64,000 nt of DNA from JACKIP01 sp963710165 (GTDB lineage Bacteria; Pseudomonadota; Alphaproteobacteria; Micavibrionales; Micavibrionaceae). Both the position numbers and the translations under genes were made by a program. The stretch's first letter is position 1; each line of letters opens with the position of its first letter. The notes under the pieces were generated by a model that saw nothing but the letters and a program-made list of their open reading frames with translations, searched no databases and had not been told where the DNA came from. The stretch is taken from contig CAVPYZ010000001.1 of the NCBI GenBank assembly GCA_963710165.1, positions 310,001 to 374,000 of the forward strand, in the 5' to 3' direction. Shown here in pieces: positions 35,558 through 44,825 of the stretch.

Positions 35558-37028
35558 TTACACCACCAGATCATAGCGTTGCAGACCGCTATCAGCGTCT
35601 GTGTACCATGTCATAGTCGTTTCGATTATTTCTATATTATCAGTGTCGCTGTTGCCGCCGCCGTTTCCATGTCCGTCGCCAGAGCCATTACCATCAAAAT
35701 CATGATCTTGCGATGCCAGTTCAAATTCCAGATTGTCAGAGCTTACGTCTAGTCCTGCCTCTTGCAGGGCGCGTTCCAAAATTTGTGCATCACGCTGCAG
35801 CATCATCCATGTTTCTGGTTTTTCAATAACCATTACAGCCTTGACCAGTTTGTCTTTAGAAAAATTAAGCTCAACTTCGACTTTACCAAGATCAGGTGGG
35901 TCAAGTTGAAGAGTCCAATTACGGCTATCGCTATTACTTCCGTTCTTTTGAATAGAAAGCGCCAATGTGTGCGTTGCGGGATGTGCGCTATATGCATGTG
36001 GCGCCTGAGTTACAATCGATGTAAGACTTGTTCCGTTTAACGCAGAGGGAAGGGCGGGGATAAACGTCCATTCCTGCCCGCTGAGATCAACCCAGTCCAT
36101 CGCAGTTTCGTTGCCAAAGGTAGTCATGAAAGCAGGTTGTGTCTGGCTTGCAACATTTTCATTTGCTGCGGTGGCAACCATCTGTAATGCCTTTGATTGG
36201 GTCGCAGTAATCTGCTCCACTGATTGAAGTGCGGTTTGCAATTCTTTTAGCGCAACATCTGTTTTTCCAAGAGGGATGCTATCGAGGTCTTTATTAAACC
36301 AAAGTGTCTCTGATTTTAGAGGATCATTGTTCTTCTGTAGATTTAAAGTTGCCTGACTAGGTAGCGCTTGCGTCAAACCTAAAAGGGCAATCAGATCGTC
36401 ATTTAATTCACTTATATTCTCTGGGTTTTGTAAGGATATGTTAGCCTGTTGAGTAAGCTGTTCTAACTCCTGCGGGGATGCCCCTGCCGCAATAATATTT
36501 TCAAGAGAAATATTTATCCCCTGATCTTGAATTCAGGTTTTGCAAAATTCTTTCGAATAAATCATCGCCGTTTAAAGTGGCTTCTGTATTTGCAAAGGGC
36601 GATGCATCTTGGTTTGAAAGAGTATCAATTTCAACATGCTGTGTGGGAGTCCCCAAAAGTCGGTCTAATAATGCTATTTTAGTCGCATCGGGCAAGGCAA
36701 TGTTATCACCTTGCAAAGACGTGATAATTTGACCGATCGGCATATCGGCAAAATCTTCCAATTTATAAATATCGGCTGTACTTATCTCCCCGGATAATAA
36801 ACTTTCTAGGGATGAAATCGCATTATCTAATTCCAAATTCAGTTTATTATTTTCTTTTATCGGGGATGTCATGATCGTTGTGCCTTCCTGCGTCATAAGT
36901 CCTTGCTGTAAAAAGCTTTTAAAGAACAAATCAAAGTTTTGGCTTTTTCCATCACGCGCAAAGCTGTTATCCGATTTTGGTGTCGAATTTTGGGCTGCTT
37001 CTGTTGTGAGGAAAAAAGTTGTGTCCAT
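35558..37028 (-). pseudogene. fliK: Flagellar hook-length control protein FliK, split by a frameshift
   Basis: The 5' part (start ATG 37028, SD AAGGA) encodes about 175 residues ending near 36533, where its frame runs into a stop at 36501. The 3' part continues in another frame from about 36532 (IQDQGINISLEN...) to 35558. Joining the two with one extra or two missing bases at about 36533 gives a single protein with a disordered N-terminus and a C-terminal Flg_hook domain (NWTLQLDPPDLGKVEVELNFSKDKLVKAV). A TTG at 36376 could start the 3' part independently but has no convincing ribosome site. Real mutation and sequence error cannot be told apart. Confidence 0.75.
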
Positions 37029-37037
37029 GATCAATCC

Positions 37038-37502
37038 TTATGCTGACTCGCTAACGCCCATAGACGCACGGTTTTTATCATTTAGCTGTCCTGCGGAACC
37101 GTACACCAAGCTATTCTGCTCGATTGCCGCACGTCTTGCGATATTCATAATGCGGTCGCTTAAACGTTTTGTACTGTTTTCCATACGCTTCAGCGCTTTT
37201 TCATTCTCACCGATCAGCACGTTTAAACCTGATTGTTTTTCCTGTAAAAAGGGAACCAGATTTGGATATTTACTCTTTAATGATTTCGCAACATTTTTGA
37301 CGGCAAAAATATCTTGCTGATAGGATTTAGCGATTTCCATTTTACGGTCTTGTAAACGAAGAAATCCGTCGCGATCGGCTTTTTTCAAGCAATCCGTCTC
37401 TGTTGCCAGAATACTTTCCATCTGGCTGACCGTTGTGACGAAACGATCAACAACGCCTTTAACATCATCATTATTCCTGTTTTTTACAACTTGTTTTGTC
37501 AT
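37038..37502 (-). CDS. Helical flagellar-operon protein, 154 aa (possible FlgN-type chaperone)
   Basis: Length and an almost wholly alpha-helical, coiled-coil-prone, basic sequence fit the FlgN chaperone family, and the pattern VSQMESILATETDCLKKADRDGFLRLQDRKMEIAKSYQQ is like FlgN helices. Identity is not certain from motif. It lies between a similar helical gene and fliK in the flagellar operon, 36 bases from the first and 3 bases from the TTG-region upstream of fliK. Confidence 0.55.
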   Translation of the reverse strand: MTKQVVKNRNNDDVKGVVDRFVTTVSQMESILATETDCLKKADRDGFLRLQDRKMEIAKSYQQDIFAVKNVAKSLKSKYPNLVPFLQEKQSGLNVLIGENEKALKRMENSTKRLSDRIMNIARRAAIEQNSLVYGSAGQLNDKNRASMGVSESA

Positions 37503-37527
37503 GTGTTACCTTTCCCTATTATTCTAT

Positions 37528-37944
37528 TTATTCGGCAGCTTCTGCCGCTTGCTCACCCTGTAAAAGGAAGAGATTATTTGTAATGTTTTCATTTAATGGC
37601 TTTTTGGGGGCCATCGCCTCAATTGAGGTTTGATTGGCACGTGTTGCTTTACCAAGTTCAATCGTCAATGCCTCAAGCTTACCTATTAATGCTTCATCCA
37701 AATCTTTAAATTCAGCCATACGTGACTTGAATTCATTTGCGGCGTTGGCATAGCCAAATGTACGCAGTTCTTTCCCTTTTTGAATGCGGGTAAGGGTCGC
37801 AGCGTCCTTATTCTTTAACAGCGTGCTTTCTTCCAAAACAAATTCCAGCATTTGGCGGGTGATTTGCGTCATTACCTGTACGGCACTGACCGCGTCCTTT
37901 GGAAGAAGTGTTTCTTGTTGGTTACTCTGTGTTGCTTGTGACAT
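37528..37944 (-). CDS. Helical flagellar-operon protein, 138 aa
   Basis: Small, largely helical protein without signal peptide; helices such as VQVMTQITRQMLEFVLEESTLLKNKDAATLTRIQKGKEL and an Ala/Glu-rich tail. It may be another FlgN-like or export-linked protein and looks like a distant relative of the neighbouring helical gene. Its ATG shares a base with the flgJ stop (TAATG). A sigma-54-like site lies about 36 bases upstream, inside flgJ. Confidence 0.6.
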   Translation of the reverse strand: MSQATQSNQQETLLPKDAVSAVQVMTQITRQMLEFVLEESTLLKNKDAATLTRIQKGKELRTFGYANAANEFKSRMAEFKDLDEALIGKLEALTIELGKATRANQTSIEAMAPKKPLNENITNNLFLLQGEQAAEAAE

Positions 37945-38336
37945 TATTTGCCCTCGTCTTTTGGTGTTATATTAGTACTTGCAAAAGGCGTGCCATTTGC
38001 ACCTTCCTGAATATCAATCAAGGCCTGTTTGACTTCTTGTGAAATTCCAACATTTCCTGTCGCAGCAAGGATTTTTCCGTATTCCTGAACAAGGAAGCTA
38101 CGAAATACTTCTTCGCCTTTGCCGCCACCAAAAGTGTCATCAACTTCGACTGTCTCGAACATTGGCTTCATCATTTCAGCTAGAAACACCGCCTCGAAAT
38201 CCTCCGCGGCATCTTCAAGCTTTTGCATGTCATTATCTGCTTTACTCGCTTTGACATGCTCAAGCGCGCGCGTGCTCTGTGCATTATTCGCACCTAGCAA
38301 AGCCATAGTTGTATTGGGGGAGAGGTGGTCATTCAT
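37944..38336 (-). CDS. flgJ: Rod-binding protein FlgJ, N-terminal domain only
   Basis: 131 aa. Contains the rod-cap domain EDAAEDFEAVFLAEMMKPMFETVEVDDTFGGGKGEEVFRSFLVQEYGKILA, but lacks the muramidase domain seen in enteric FlgJ, as is common in Alphaproteobacteria. I chose ATG 38336 (GAGG nine bases ahead) rather than a TTG at 38351. One base separates it from the flgI stop. Confidence 0.88.
   Translation of the reverse strand: MNDHLSPNTTMALLGANNAQSTRALEHVKASKADNDMQKLEDAAEDFEAVFLAEMMKPMFETVEVDDTFGGGKGEEVFRSFLVQEYGKILAATGNVGISQEVKQALIDIQEGANGTPFASTNITPKDEGK
37980..37996 (-). promoter_or_regulatory. Sigma-54-like site inside flgJ
   Basis: On the minus strand ATGGCACGCCTTTTGCA matches the -24/-12 consensus TGGCAC-N5-TTGCA with the required ten bases between GG and GC. 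The GC element is 37 bases ahead of the ATG at 37944. It overlaps the end of the flgJ coding sequence, so the match may be fortuitous. Confidence 0.35.
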
Positions 38337-38337
38337 T

Positions 38338-39498
38338 TTAAAGCACCTCAATTTCGGCTTGTAGGGCGCCTGCCGCTTTAATAGCTTGTAAAATAGTGAT
38401 CATATCGCGCGGGCCAATTCCCAACTTATTCAAACCAGTGACAAGATCTTGAAGTGTGACCCCGGTTTCCAATAATGCCAGTTTGGTATCTTCACCTGTA
38501 TTGACTTCCAGATCACTGCGCGGAACCACGACTGTCTGCCCCTGCTGTGCAAAAGGGTTGGGTTGCGACACCTGTGGGGTTTCAATAATTTTAATGGTTA
38601 GGTTGCCTTGTGCGATTGCAACAGGGCTGATTTTGACATCTGCGCCTATAACAATTGTGCCACTTCGCTCGTCAATCACGACTTTTGCACGCTGATCGGG
38701 CTGAACAGGTAACTGCTCGATATCTGTTATCAAGTCCACAATCGTGCCGCCGTAGCCTTTTGGTTTTTTCAAAAGAACACTGGCATCATTTTCCGCCGCA
38801 GAGATATTTGCGGACATAAAGCCGTTAATGGCGCGTGATATACGTCTTGCAGTTGTAAAGTCGGGATTTTTAAGGGACAAACGAATATCGCCTAAATCTT
38901 CTAATTTAAAGCCGATTTCACGCTCGACAATTGCACCACCCGGCACACGGCCAGAGGTTGGAATATTTTGTATAACCGACGCCGCCTCGCCCTCAATAGC
39001 AAATCCCGCAACGGTGACAGGTCCTTGTGCAACGGCGTAAACCTCGCCATCTGCCGCCATAAGAGGGGTTACAAGTAGTGTTCCGCCAAGCAGGCTCTCT
39101 GCATCTCCCAAAGACGAGATGTTTACATCAATTGTCGCGCCCTGATTTTGAAAGGGCGGCAGGGTCGCTGTGACCATAACGGCGGCAACATTTCCTGTAT
39201 TCAGATTTTGCCCCCGCACATTCACGCCCAGACGTTCCAACATTGCGGTTAAGGACTGGCTTGTAAAAGGGGAGTTATTAAGCGTGTCACCTGAATCATT
39301 TAATCCGACGACCAAACCATAGCCGACAAGAACGTTATCGCGAACGCCTTCTATATTGACAATATCTTTGATACGGGAAGTTTTTGCCTGTGCGCTGGAT
39401 AAGATAAAAAATATACCAATCAACAGGAAAGCCGTGAATTTCCAAGGAAAATTCATAATACATTTGGCGGTACGAGACTGATTTTTCGTGTTTTCCAT
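38338..39498 (-). CDS. flgI: Flagellar P-ring protein FlgI
   Basis: 386 aa. Periplasmic ring subunit. A long N-region and hydrophobic helix form the signal peptide (cut near SAQA-K). Mature part has RIKDIVNIEGVRDNVLVGYGLVVGLNDSGD, typical of FlgI, and ends with GIGPRDMITILQAIKAAGALQAEIEV. The ATG at 39498 has GGAG seven bases ahead. First gene of an eight-cistron operon, 32 bases downstream of a sigma-54 promoter. Confidence 0.97.
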   Translation of the reverse strand: MENTKNQSRTAKCIMNFPWKFTAFLLIGIFFILSSAQAKTSRIKDIVNIEGVRDNVLVGYGLVVGLNDSGDTLNNSPFTSQSLTAMLERLGVNVRGQNLNTGNVAAVMVTATLPPFQNQGATIDVNISSLGDAESLLGGTLLVTPLMAADGEVYAVAQGPVTVAGFAIEGEAASVIQNIPTSGRVPGGAIVEREIGFKLEDLGDIRLSLKNPDFTTARRISRAINGFMSANISAAENDASVLLKKPKGYGGTIVDLITDIEQLPVQPDQRAKVVIDERSGTIVIGADVKISPVAIAQGNLTIKIIETPQVSQPNPFAQQGQTVVVPRSDLEVNTGEDTKLALLETGVTLQDLVTGLNKLGIGPRDMITILQAIKAAGALQAEIEVL

Positions 39499-39529
39499 TC
39501 TTTAACTCCATAAATTCTATGGAAAGCTA

Positions 39530-39546
39530 TGCGAATGCCGTGCCAA
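39530..39546 (-). promoter_or_regulatory. Sigma-54 (RpoN) promoter of the flagellar operon
   Basis: On the minus strand TTGGCACGGCATTCGCA matches the -24/-12 consensus (TTGGCACG-N4-TTGCA) at 16 of 17 positions, with one change in the second T of TTGC. GG and GC are ten bases apart. The GC lies about 33 bases before the flgI ATG. Confidence 0.75.
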
Positions 39547-39590
39547 GTTTCTCTATTGTGTGTTACAGGCGAATAGTTTTATTCTTTTCT

Positions 39591-39986
39591 ATGCAACTTT
39601 ATAAAGATATTTTGCGTTTTATCCCGAAACCTATGTCACATGTCATAATAGCCCTTATAGTGATAGGTCTTATTGAATTTTTCATTGGTGTTGTGATTAT
39701 GTTTTATCATTATCATATAAAGCATAATCTGGATTTCGATAATTTGTATGTGATGGCTTACATTTCTTCTGGGATTATGTGTGCCGCAATTGGTCTTATC
39801 CTTTTGGCGGCTTCTCTTTTCTTTATAAATATACATAACCGTAAAAACGAACAGGATATCTATCTTTTAAAAGAGAAACATATAAAGACAGGTGGCAACT
39901 TCATTATAAATCAAATGATGCATTTATGGTATATTGTTATTGGTAGCGTTATTTTATACGTAGGAATAATGTTTTTGCCATTGTAA
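39591..39986 (+). CDS. Small membrane protein of unknown function, 131 aa
   Basis: Three hydrophobic helices (about residues 14-37, 50-72 and 107-127) separated by short polar stretches (a Lys/Glu-rich loop follows the second). No family recognised. I chose ATG 39591 over an in-frame ATG at 39519 because the upstream part would begin inside the flgI promoter. Divergent from the flagellar operon and just upstream of lon. Confidence 0.5.
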   Translation: MQLYKDILRFIPKPMSHVIIALIVIGLIEFFIGVVIMFYHYHIKHNLDFDNLYVMAYISSGIMCAAIGLILLAASLFFINIHNRKNEQDIYLLKEKHIKTGGNFIINQMMHLWYIVIGSVILYVGIMFLPL

Positions 39987-40068
39987 TGTAATCTTCTCAA
40001 ATACAAGACTGTTTTAATCACTTGTTAGAACCTATATCTTATGATGAAGTAACAATAATAATAAGTAT

Positions 40069-42506
40069 ATGGTCGATAAGATGTTTGACAGCACAGAAGA
40101 AAAAGTCCTTCCCGTTCTCCCTTTAAGAGACATTGTGGTATTCCCCGCAATGATTGTTCCGTTATTTGTCGGGCGTAAAAAGTCTGTAAAAGCGCTTGAA
40201 TATGTCATGAATGACGAAAAGCAGATTTTGCTGGTCACACAGAAAACGACGACAGAAAATGAGCCTGATATTGATGATCTACACAATGTTGGCGTTGTAG
40301 GTACAATTCTACAAATGCTGAAATTGCCTGACGGGACAGTCAAGGTTCTAGTTGAAGGCGGTGAGCGCCAAAAAATCACCAAGTTTCGCGAGGCAACTGA
40401 ATTTACCGAAGCGATTATCGAAGACATTGTCGATACAGCGCAGGATGATGAAGATCTGGAAATACTTGCGCGAACCGTTATGGGGCAGTTCGAACAATAT
40501 GTGAAGCTGAATAAGAAAATACCACCCGAAGTTATCGTTTCCGTTAATCAGATTGGTGAGCCGGCAAAAATGGCAGATACGATTGCGTCTCATCTTGCGA
40601 TCAATTTGCAGGAAAAACAGGCCTTGCTCGAAATTGCAGATACGACAGAGCGTTTAGAGAAAATTTTTGAATTGATGGAAAAAGAGATTGGCTCTTTAAA
40701 CATTGAACAAAAAGTGCGCGGTCGTGTTAAAAAGCAAATGGAAAAAACCCAGCGCGATTACTATCTGAATGAGCAAATGAAAGCCATTCAAAAAGAGCTG
40801 AGCGACGGCGATAGCAATTTTGACGAGCTTGCCGAGCTGGAAGACAAAATCGAAAATACGAAGTTGAGCGAAGAGGCGAAAGAAAAAGCCGAGGCCGAGC
40901 TTAAGAAATTGCGCCAGATGAGCCCGATGTCAGCCGAAGCCACGGTCGTTCGCAATTATCTGGACTGGATTTTGTCAGTTCCATGGAAAAAACGCACGCG
41001 TGTTAAAAAAGATATTAAATCGGCAGAAAACACTTAATAAAGACCATTATGGTTTGGAAAAGGTCAAAGAACGCATTTTAGAATATCTGGCGGTGCAACA
41101 ACGTACAAATAAGGTTAAAGGTCCGATTTTATGTCTTGTTGGTCCGCCAGGTGTTGGGAAAACATCACTCGGGCAATCCATTGCAAAGGCAACAGGGCGT
41201 AATTTCGTGCGCATTTCCCTTGGCGGCGTGCGTGATGAAAGTGAAATTCGCGGACATCGCCGCACGTATATCGGTGCCATGCCCGGTAAAATTATTCAGG
41301 GCATGAAAAAAGCCGGATCATCCAATCCGTTATTTTTGCTCGATGAAATTGAAAAGCTGGGCAATGATTATCGCGGTGATCCCGAGCTGCGGCCTTACTA
41401 GAGGTGCTTGATCCTGAACAAAATGCCACATTCCAAGATCATTATATGGAACTGGATTATGATCTGTCCGATGTTATGTTCATTTGCACAGCGAACGAGT
41501 TTCAAATATGCAACGTCCATTTGCTCGACCGGATGGAAATTATCCGGCTTGTCAGGGTATACGAAGAGGAAAAGTTGAAATTGCCAAACGTCATCTGATT
41601 TCAAGAAACAAATGGAGACAACGGGCTTGAAAGACACCGAATTTAAAATTTGCGACAAAGCCTTACACGACCTCATCCTTATATTATACGCGTGAGGCGG
41701 GCGTTCGGAATTTAGAGCGTGAGATTGCAAAACTTTGCCGTAAGGCAATCAAGGAGATTTTGAGCAAAGGCAAAGATAAAGTTTCAATCACGCCTAAAAA
41801 CCTGTCTGAAATTCTCCGGTGTGCGCAAGTTCTCACGCGCGAGGTCGATGCCGAAAATGCTGTCGGCGTTGTGAGCGGGCTTGCCTATTCCGAAGTCGGC
41901 GGTCAATCCTGTCTATCGAATCGGTCGTTATGCCGGGTAAGGACGGCAAGGTCACTATGACCGGAAATTTAAACGATGTTATGAAGGAATCATGACGGTT
42001 GCTGAAATGCTTGTGAAATCACGCGCCCGCAATTCGGCATTGATTATGAGAGTTTTCAAAGACCAGCAAATTCACGTCCATGTTCCTGAAGGCGCAGTCC
42101 CCAAAGACGGTCCCTCGGCCGGCGCGGCGATGGTGACATCGATTGTGTCGTGTTTAACAGGCATTCCGATTGATCATGATATCGCCATGACGGGTGAGGT
42201 GAACTTGCGCGGTAAGGTTACGCAAATTGGCGGATTAAAGGAAAAACTTCTGGCGGCTATGCGTATCAGGGATAAAAACAGTTTTAATCCCTGAAGAGAA
42301 TGAAAAAGATCTGGCAGATATTCCTGCAAACGTTAAAAAAGGTCTGAAAATCATTCCGGTAAGCCGAATCGAAGATGTGTTGACGCATGCTTTAACAGAC
42401 ATTCCGCAACCAATTTCGACATGATTCTGATGAAAAAGATGAAGATTTTTCCGAAATATCGTCAAAAACCGCAGAAAATGGCGAAAAAGACGTCATTCAC
42501 CATTGA
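40069..42506 (+). pseudogene. lon: Lon protease gene, broken by many small indels
   Basis: ATP-dependent protease of the Lon family. Total span (2438 bases) fits an intact gene of about 800 codons, and all landmarks are recoverable: N-domain LPVLPLRDIVVFPAMIVPLFVGR, Walker A GPPGVGKTSLGQSIA, LLDEIEKLGNDYRGDP, and the Ser-Lys proteolytic region PKDGPSAGAAM and GGLKEKLLAA. But the frame breaks near 41030, twice near 41390, several times in 41500-41700 and again near 41820, 41910, 41990 and 42280. The alterations are mostly one-base indels (for example an extra C and G around 41383-41394). The two halves also keep lon's conserved residues, which favours sequence error over old decay. Confidence 0.85.
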
Positions 42507-42625
42507 GCCCCCTTTAAAAAGGCATTATAACTATAAGTGTTGAACGTAGGAGGAGACTCTGGCTTATATCAGTTTTTTCTATTTCAACATTTGTTTTAAC
42601 CTTTAACCTAAATTGGGGACTAACT

Positions 42626-42913
42626 ATGAACAAACAAGATCTAATTTCACAAATTGCTGATCAAGCAGACATTTCAAAACAAAAAGCAGGTGTTGCACTT
42701 GACGCTACTCTAGAAGCGATCCGTAACAGCCTGAAAAATGGTGATGATGTTCGTCTGATCGGTTTCGGTACATTCTCAGTTGCAAATCGCGCAGCTACAG
42801 AAGGTCGTAACCCACGCACAGGTGAAAAAATCCAAATCGCAGCTTCTAAGCAACCTAAGTTCAAGCCAGGTAAAGATCTTAAAGAAGCAGTTAACGGCAA
42901 GAAAAAGAAGTAA
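42626..42913 (+). CDS. hupB: DNA-binding protein HU
   Basis: 95 aa. Histone-like nucleoid protein. MNKQDLISQIADQADISKQKAGVALDAT start, GFGTFSVANRAATEGRNPRTGEKIQIAASKQPKFKPGKDLKEAVN with the RNPRTGE DNA-binding arm signature. Downstream of lon, the usual alphaproteobacterial position. Two terminator hairpins follow. Confidence 0.97.
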   Translation: MNKQDLISQIADQADISKQKAGVALDATLEAIRNSLKNGDDVRLIGFGTFSVANRAATEGRNPRTGEKIQIAASKQPKFKPGKDLKEAVNGKKKK

Positions 42914-42976
42914 GCTTAATAACTACTTCTTTTTTTATATTCAAAATAACCCCCCGGATTATTCCGGAGGGTTATT
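42904..42976 (+). terminator. Tandem terminators after hupB
   Basis: First hairpin AAAGAAGTA (42904-42912) / TACTTCTTT (42924-42932), followed by T's and overlapping the hupB stop codon; second a longer stem AATAACCCCCCGGA / TCCGGAGGGTTATT (42945-42976, one mismatch) followed by a run of T's. Confidence 0.85.
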
Positions 42977-43040
42977 TTTTTGATCTTTTCAAATTTTGGC
43001 TTATATTTTCAATATTATAAACAACTCGGATTTTCTTATT

Positions 43041-43822
43041 ATGCGCAAATATATATTACTCACGTCGATTCAGCCTTCTCTCTTTCAGCGCGTCTTCGGC
43101 TGTCGCAGGAGAGGCAAAAATTTATAATGACGGTGATGTGATTTTGGAAGGGTATTGGAGTCCTACAAGCTGTGAAACTGTTAATGGGACTGTTCTTATA
43201 ACGCATCAATGGAAGGGGGTTGGGCGCGTATGAAAAAGGTCGCGCAGATATGCTTTCAGATGAGTGTTATAATGCGTTTGCTGTTGATGTTTATGGGCAG
43301 GGTATAAGACCGTCATCACAAGAAGGCGCCAAAGCAGAATCCTCGAAATATAAATCAAATCCTAATCTGGCACGTGGTCGGATGCAAAGCGCGGTTTCAT
43401 TTGTTAAAACACTACCAAATGTATCTGAAAATAATATTGCAGCACTGGGATATTGTTTTGGAGGCACCATGGTTTTAGAACTTGCACGATCAGGAACAGA
43501 TATTGATGGCGTTATAAGTTTTCACGGTGGTTTATCAACCGAAGCACCCGCAAAAAGTGATGACAGTATTTCTACGTCTATTCTTGTTCATCACGGAGAT
43601 GCTGACCCCTATGTGAAACCTGAAGAAGTCTCGGCTTTCAAAGATGAGATGCGCGCTGTTGATGCGGATTGGCACTTTGTCAGTTATGCAGATGCTGTCC
43701 ACGCATTTACGGAAGAAAAGTCCGGTGACGATCCGTCAGATGGTGTTGCCTATAACGCGAAAGCGGATAAGAGGTCATGGGCATATACATTAGACTTTTT
43801 AGAAGATATATTTACAAAATAA
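43041..43822 (+). pseudogene. Exported dienelactone hydrolase-family protein with two frameshifts near its start
   Basis: The alpha/beta-hydrolase body is open from about 43220 and has the Cys nucleophile in LGYCFGGTMVLELA, the Asp in HHGDADPYV and the His in ADAVHAFTE. The N-terminus is displaced: MRKYILLTSI is in one frame, then a signal-peptide continuation ending ASSAVAGEAK is in another (break near 43068), and the mature start to HQWKG in the same frame breaks again in the G-run at about 43210. Both breaks are single-base insertions, the second in a homopolymer. Confidence 0.75.
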
Positions 43823-43903
43823 CCATGCTTTTATAAGAAAAGGCTTGCAATTTTTAACATGAAATTCTAATTTCTTTTCTCTTACCTTTGCTTGTCAAAG
43901 GAA

Positions 43904-43979
43904 GGGCGATTAGCTCAGTTGGTAGAGCGCCTGCTTTACACGCAGGATGTCGGCGGTTCGAGCCCGTCATCGCCCACCA
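43904..43979 (+). tRNA. tRNA-Val (anticodon UAC)
   Basis: 76 nt cloverleaf. Acceptor GGGCGAT pairs with ATCGCCC, D arm GCTCAGTTGGTAGAGC, anticodon arm CCTGC-TTTACAC-GCAGG with anticodon TAC, variable loop, T arm GGCGG-TTCGAGC-CCGTC, and encoded CCA. Confidence 0.95.
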
Positions 43980-44095
43980 TTTTCTAATCTTTAATATATA
44001 ATGGTAATTGAGAATAAGTCTCATTTTTACCTTGACCCCAAAAGGGCACTAAATTAATACTATATATAATTCATTTTTAGAAAAAGGTTTGTTCC

Positions 44096-44821
44096 ATGAA
44101 ATATTTTTTACCAGTTTTGACGGTTGCGACATTAACATTTACATCCGCCTATGCGATGGAAAATAATCATGATGATGCGCGTATAGAACATTATCAAGGA
44201 GTAGAGCTAAAAAATGATGAGGCGGCTATCGCTTTGTTAAATGAAAAAATGAATGAAATTGAAACAGCTTTAAAGTCTGAGGATATCAACGCACAAATCT
44301 TGGAAAATGTTCACGAGAGTAGTTATGCTCTTGAAGATGCCGTCGATAAACTGCGCGACGAAGAGAGCGATAATGAAGCGTTAGATAATCTGGATGAAGC
44401 TGTGCAGGCTCTACATTACGCATCTGAAAATCATGAGACTGAAAAAACAAAAGAGTGGTTTGCAAAGATGCAAGAAGCATCAGCCGCTTATCAAGCGCCG
44501 GAAGAAGCAAATGTGCAAGACAAGCCGCTCGTCAAACAAGAATTCTATGAGATTGTTATTAAAGATCACAAATTTACGCCGGAGACATTAATTGTTCCTG
44601 CTGGTAAGAAAATCAAATTGATTGTCGATAATCAGGATGCGACGCCCGAAGAGTTTGAAAGTCATGATTTCAATCGTGAAAAAATTATCGCAGGAAAAAC
44701 AAAAGCGACAATTTTTGTTGGTCCTTTGGAACCCGGTAAATATCACTATTTCGGTGAATTCAATATGAAGAGCGCCAATGGCTATATTGTTGCAGAAGCC
44801 GTAAATGTAGAAGGGGAGTAA
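44096..44821 (+). CDS. Periplasmic cupredoxin-domain protein associated with iron permease
   Basis: 241 aa. Signal peptide (cut near SAYA-M), then a roughly 100-residue acidic helical region rich in Glu/Asp, and a C-terminal cupredoxin-like domain (residues about 150-240): EFYEIVIKDHKFTPETLIVPAGKKIKLIVDNQ. One copper-ligand candidate His is in ESHDF and a Met in GEFNM, but the usual Cys between them is missing (YHYFGEF). It ends 4 bases before the FTR1 gene. Similar cupredoxin partners of FTR1 aid ferrous iron oxidation or delivery. Confidence 0.75.
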   Translation: MKYFLPVLTVATLTFTSAYAMENNHDDARIEHYQGVELKNDEAAIALLNEKMNEIETALKSEDINAQILENVHESSYALEDAVDKLRDEESDNEALDNLDEAVQALHYASENHETEKTKEWFAKMQEASAAYQAPEEANVQDKPLVKQEFYEIVIKDHKFTPETLIVPAGKKIKLIVDNQDATPEEFESHDFNREKIIAGKTKATIFVGPLEPGKYHYFGEFNMKSANGYIVAEAVNVEGE

Positions 44822-44825
44822 AGAT

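Noticed and set aside
37944..38336. Full-length FlgJ with truncated muramidase
   Set aside because: The short rod-binding form is normal in Alphaproteobacteria, so not a truncation.
40069..42506. Programmed frameshifting or several small genes at lon
   Set aside because: Too many shifts in both directions, no slippery sites, and each fragment is an ordinary piece of Lon.
42620..42915. hupB sequence errors like those of lon
   Set aside because: The frame and motif are complete and uninterrupted.
43904..43979. Attachment site at the tRNA-Val gene
   Set aside because: No integrase and no repeat of the tRNA 3' end seen in the window.
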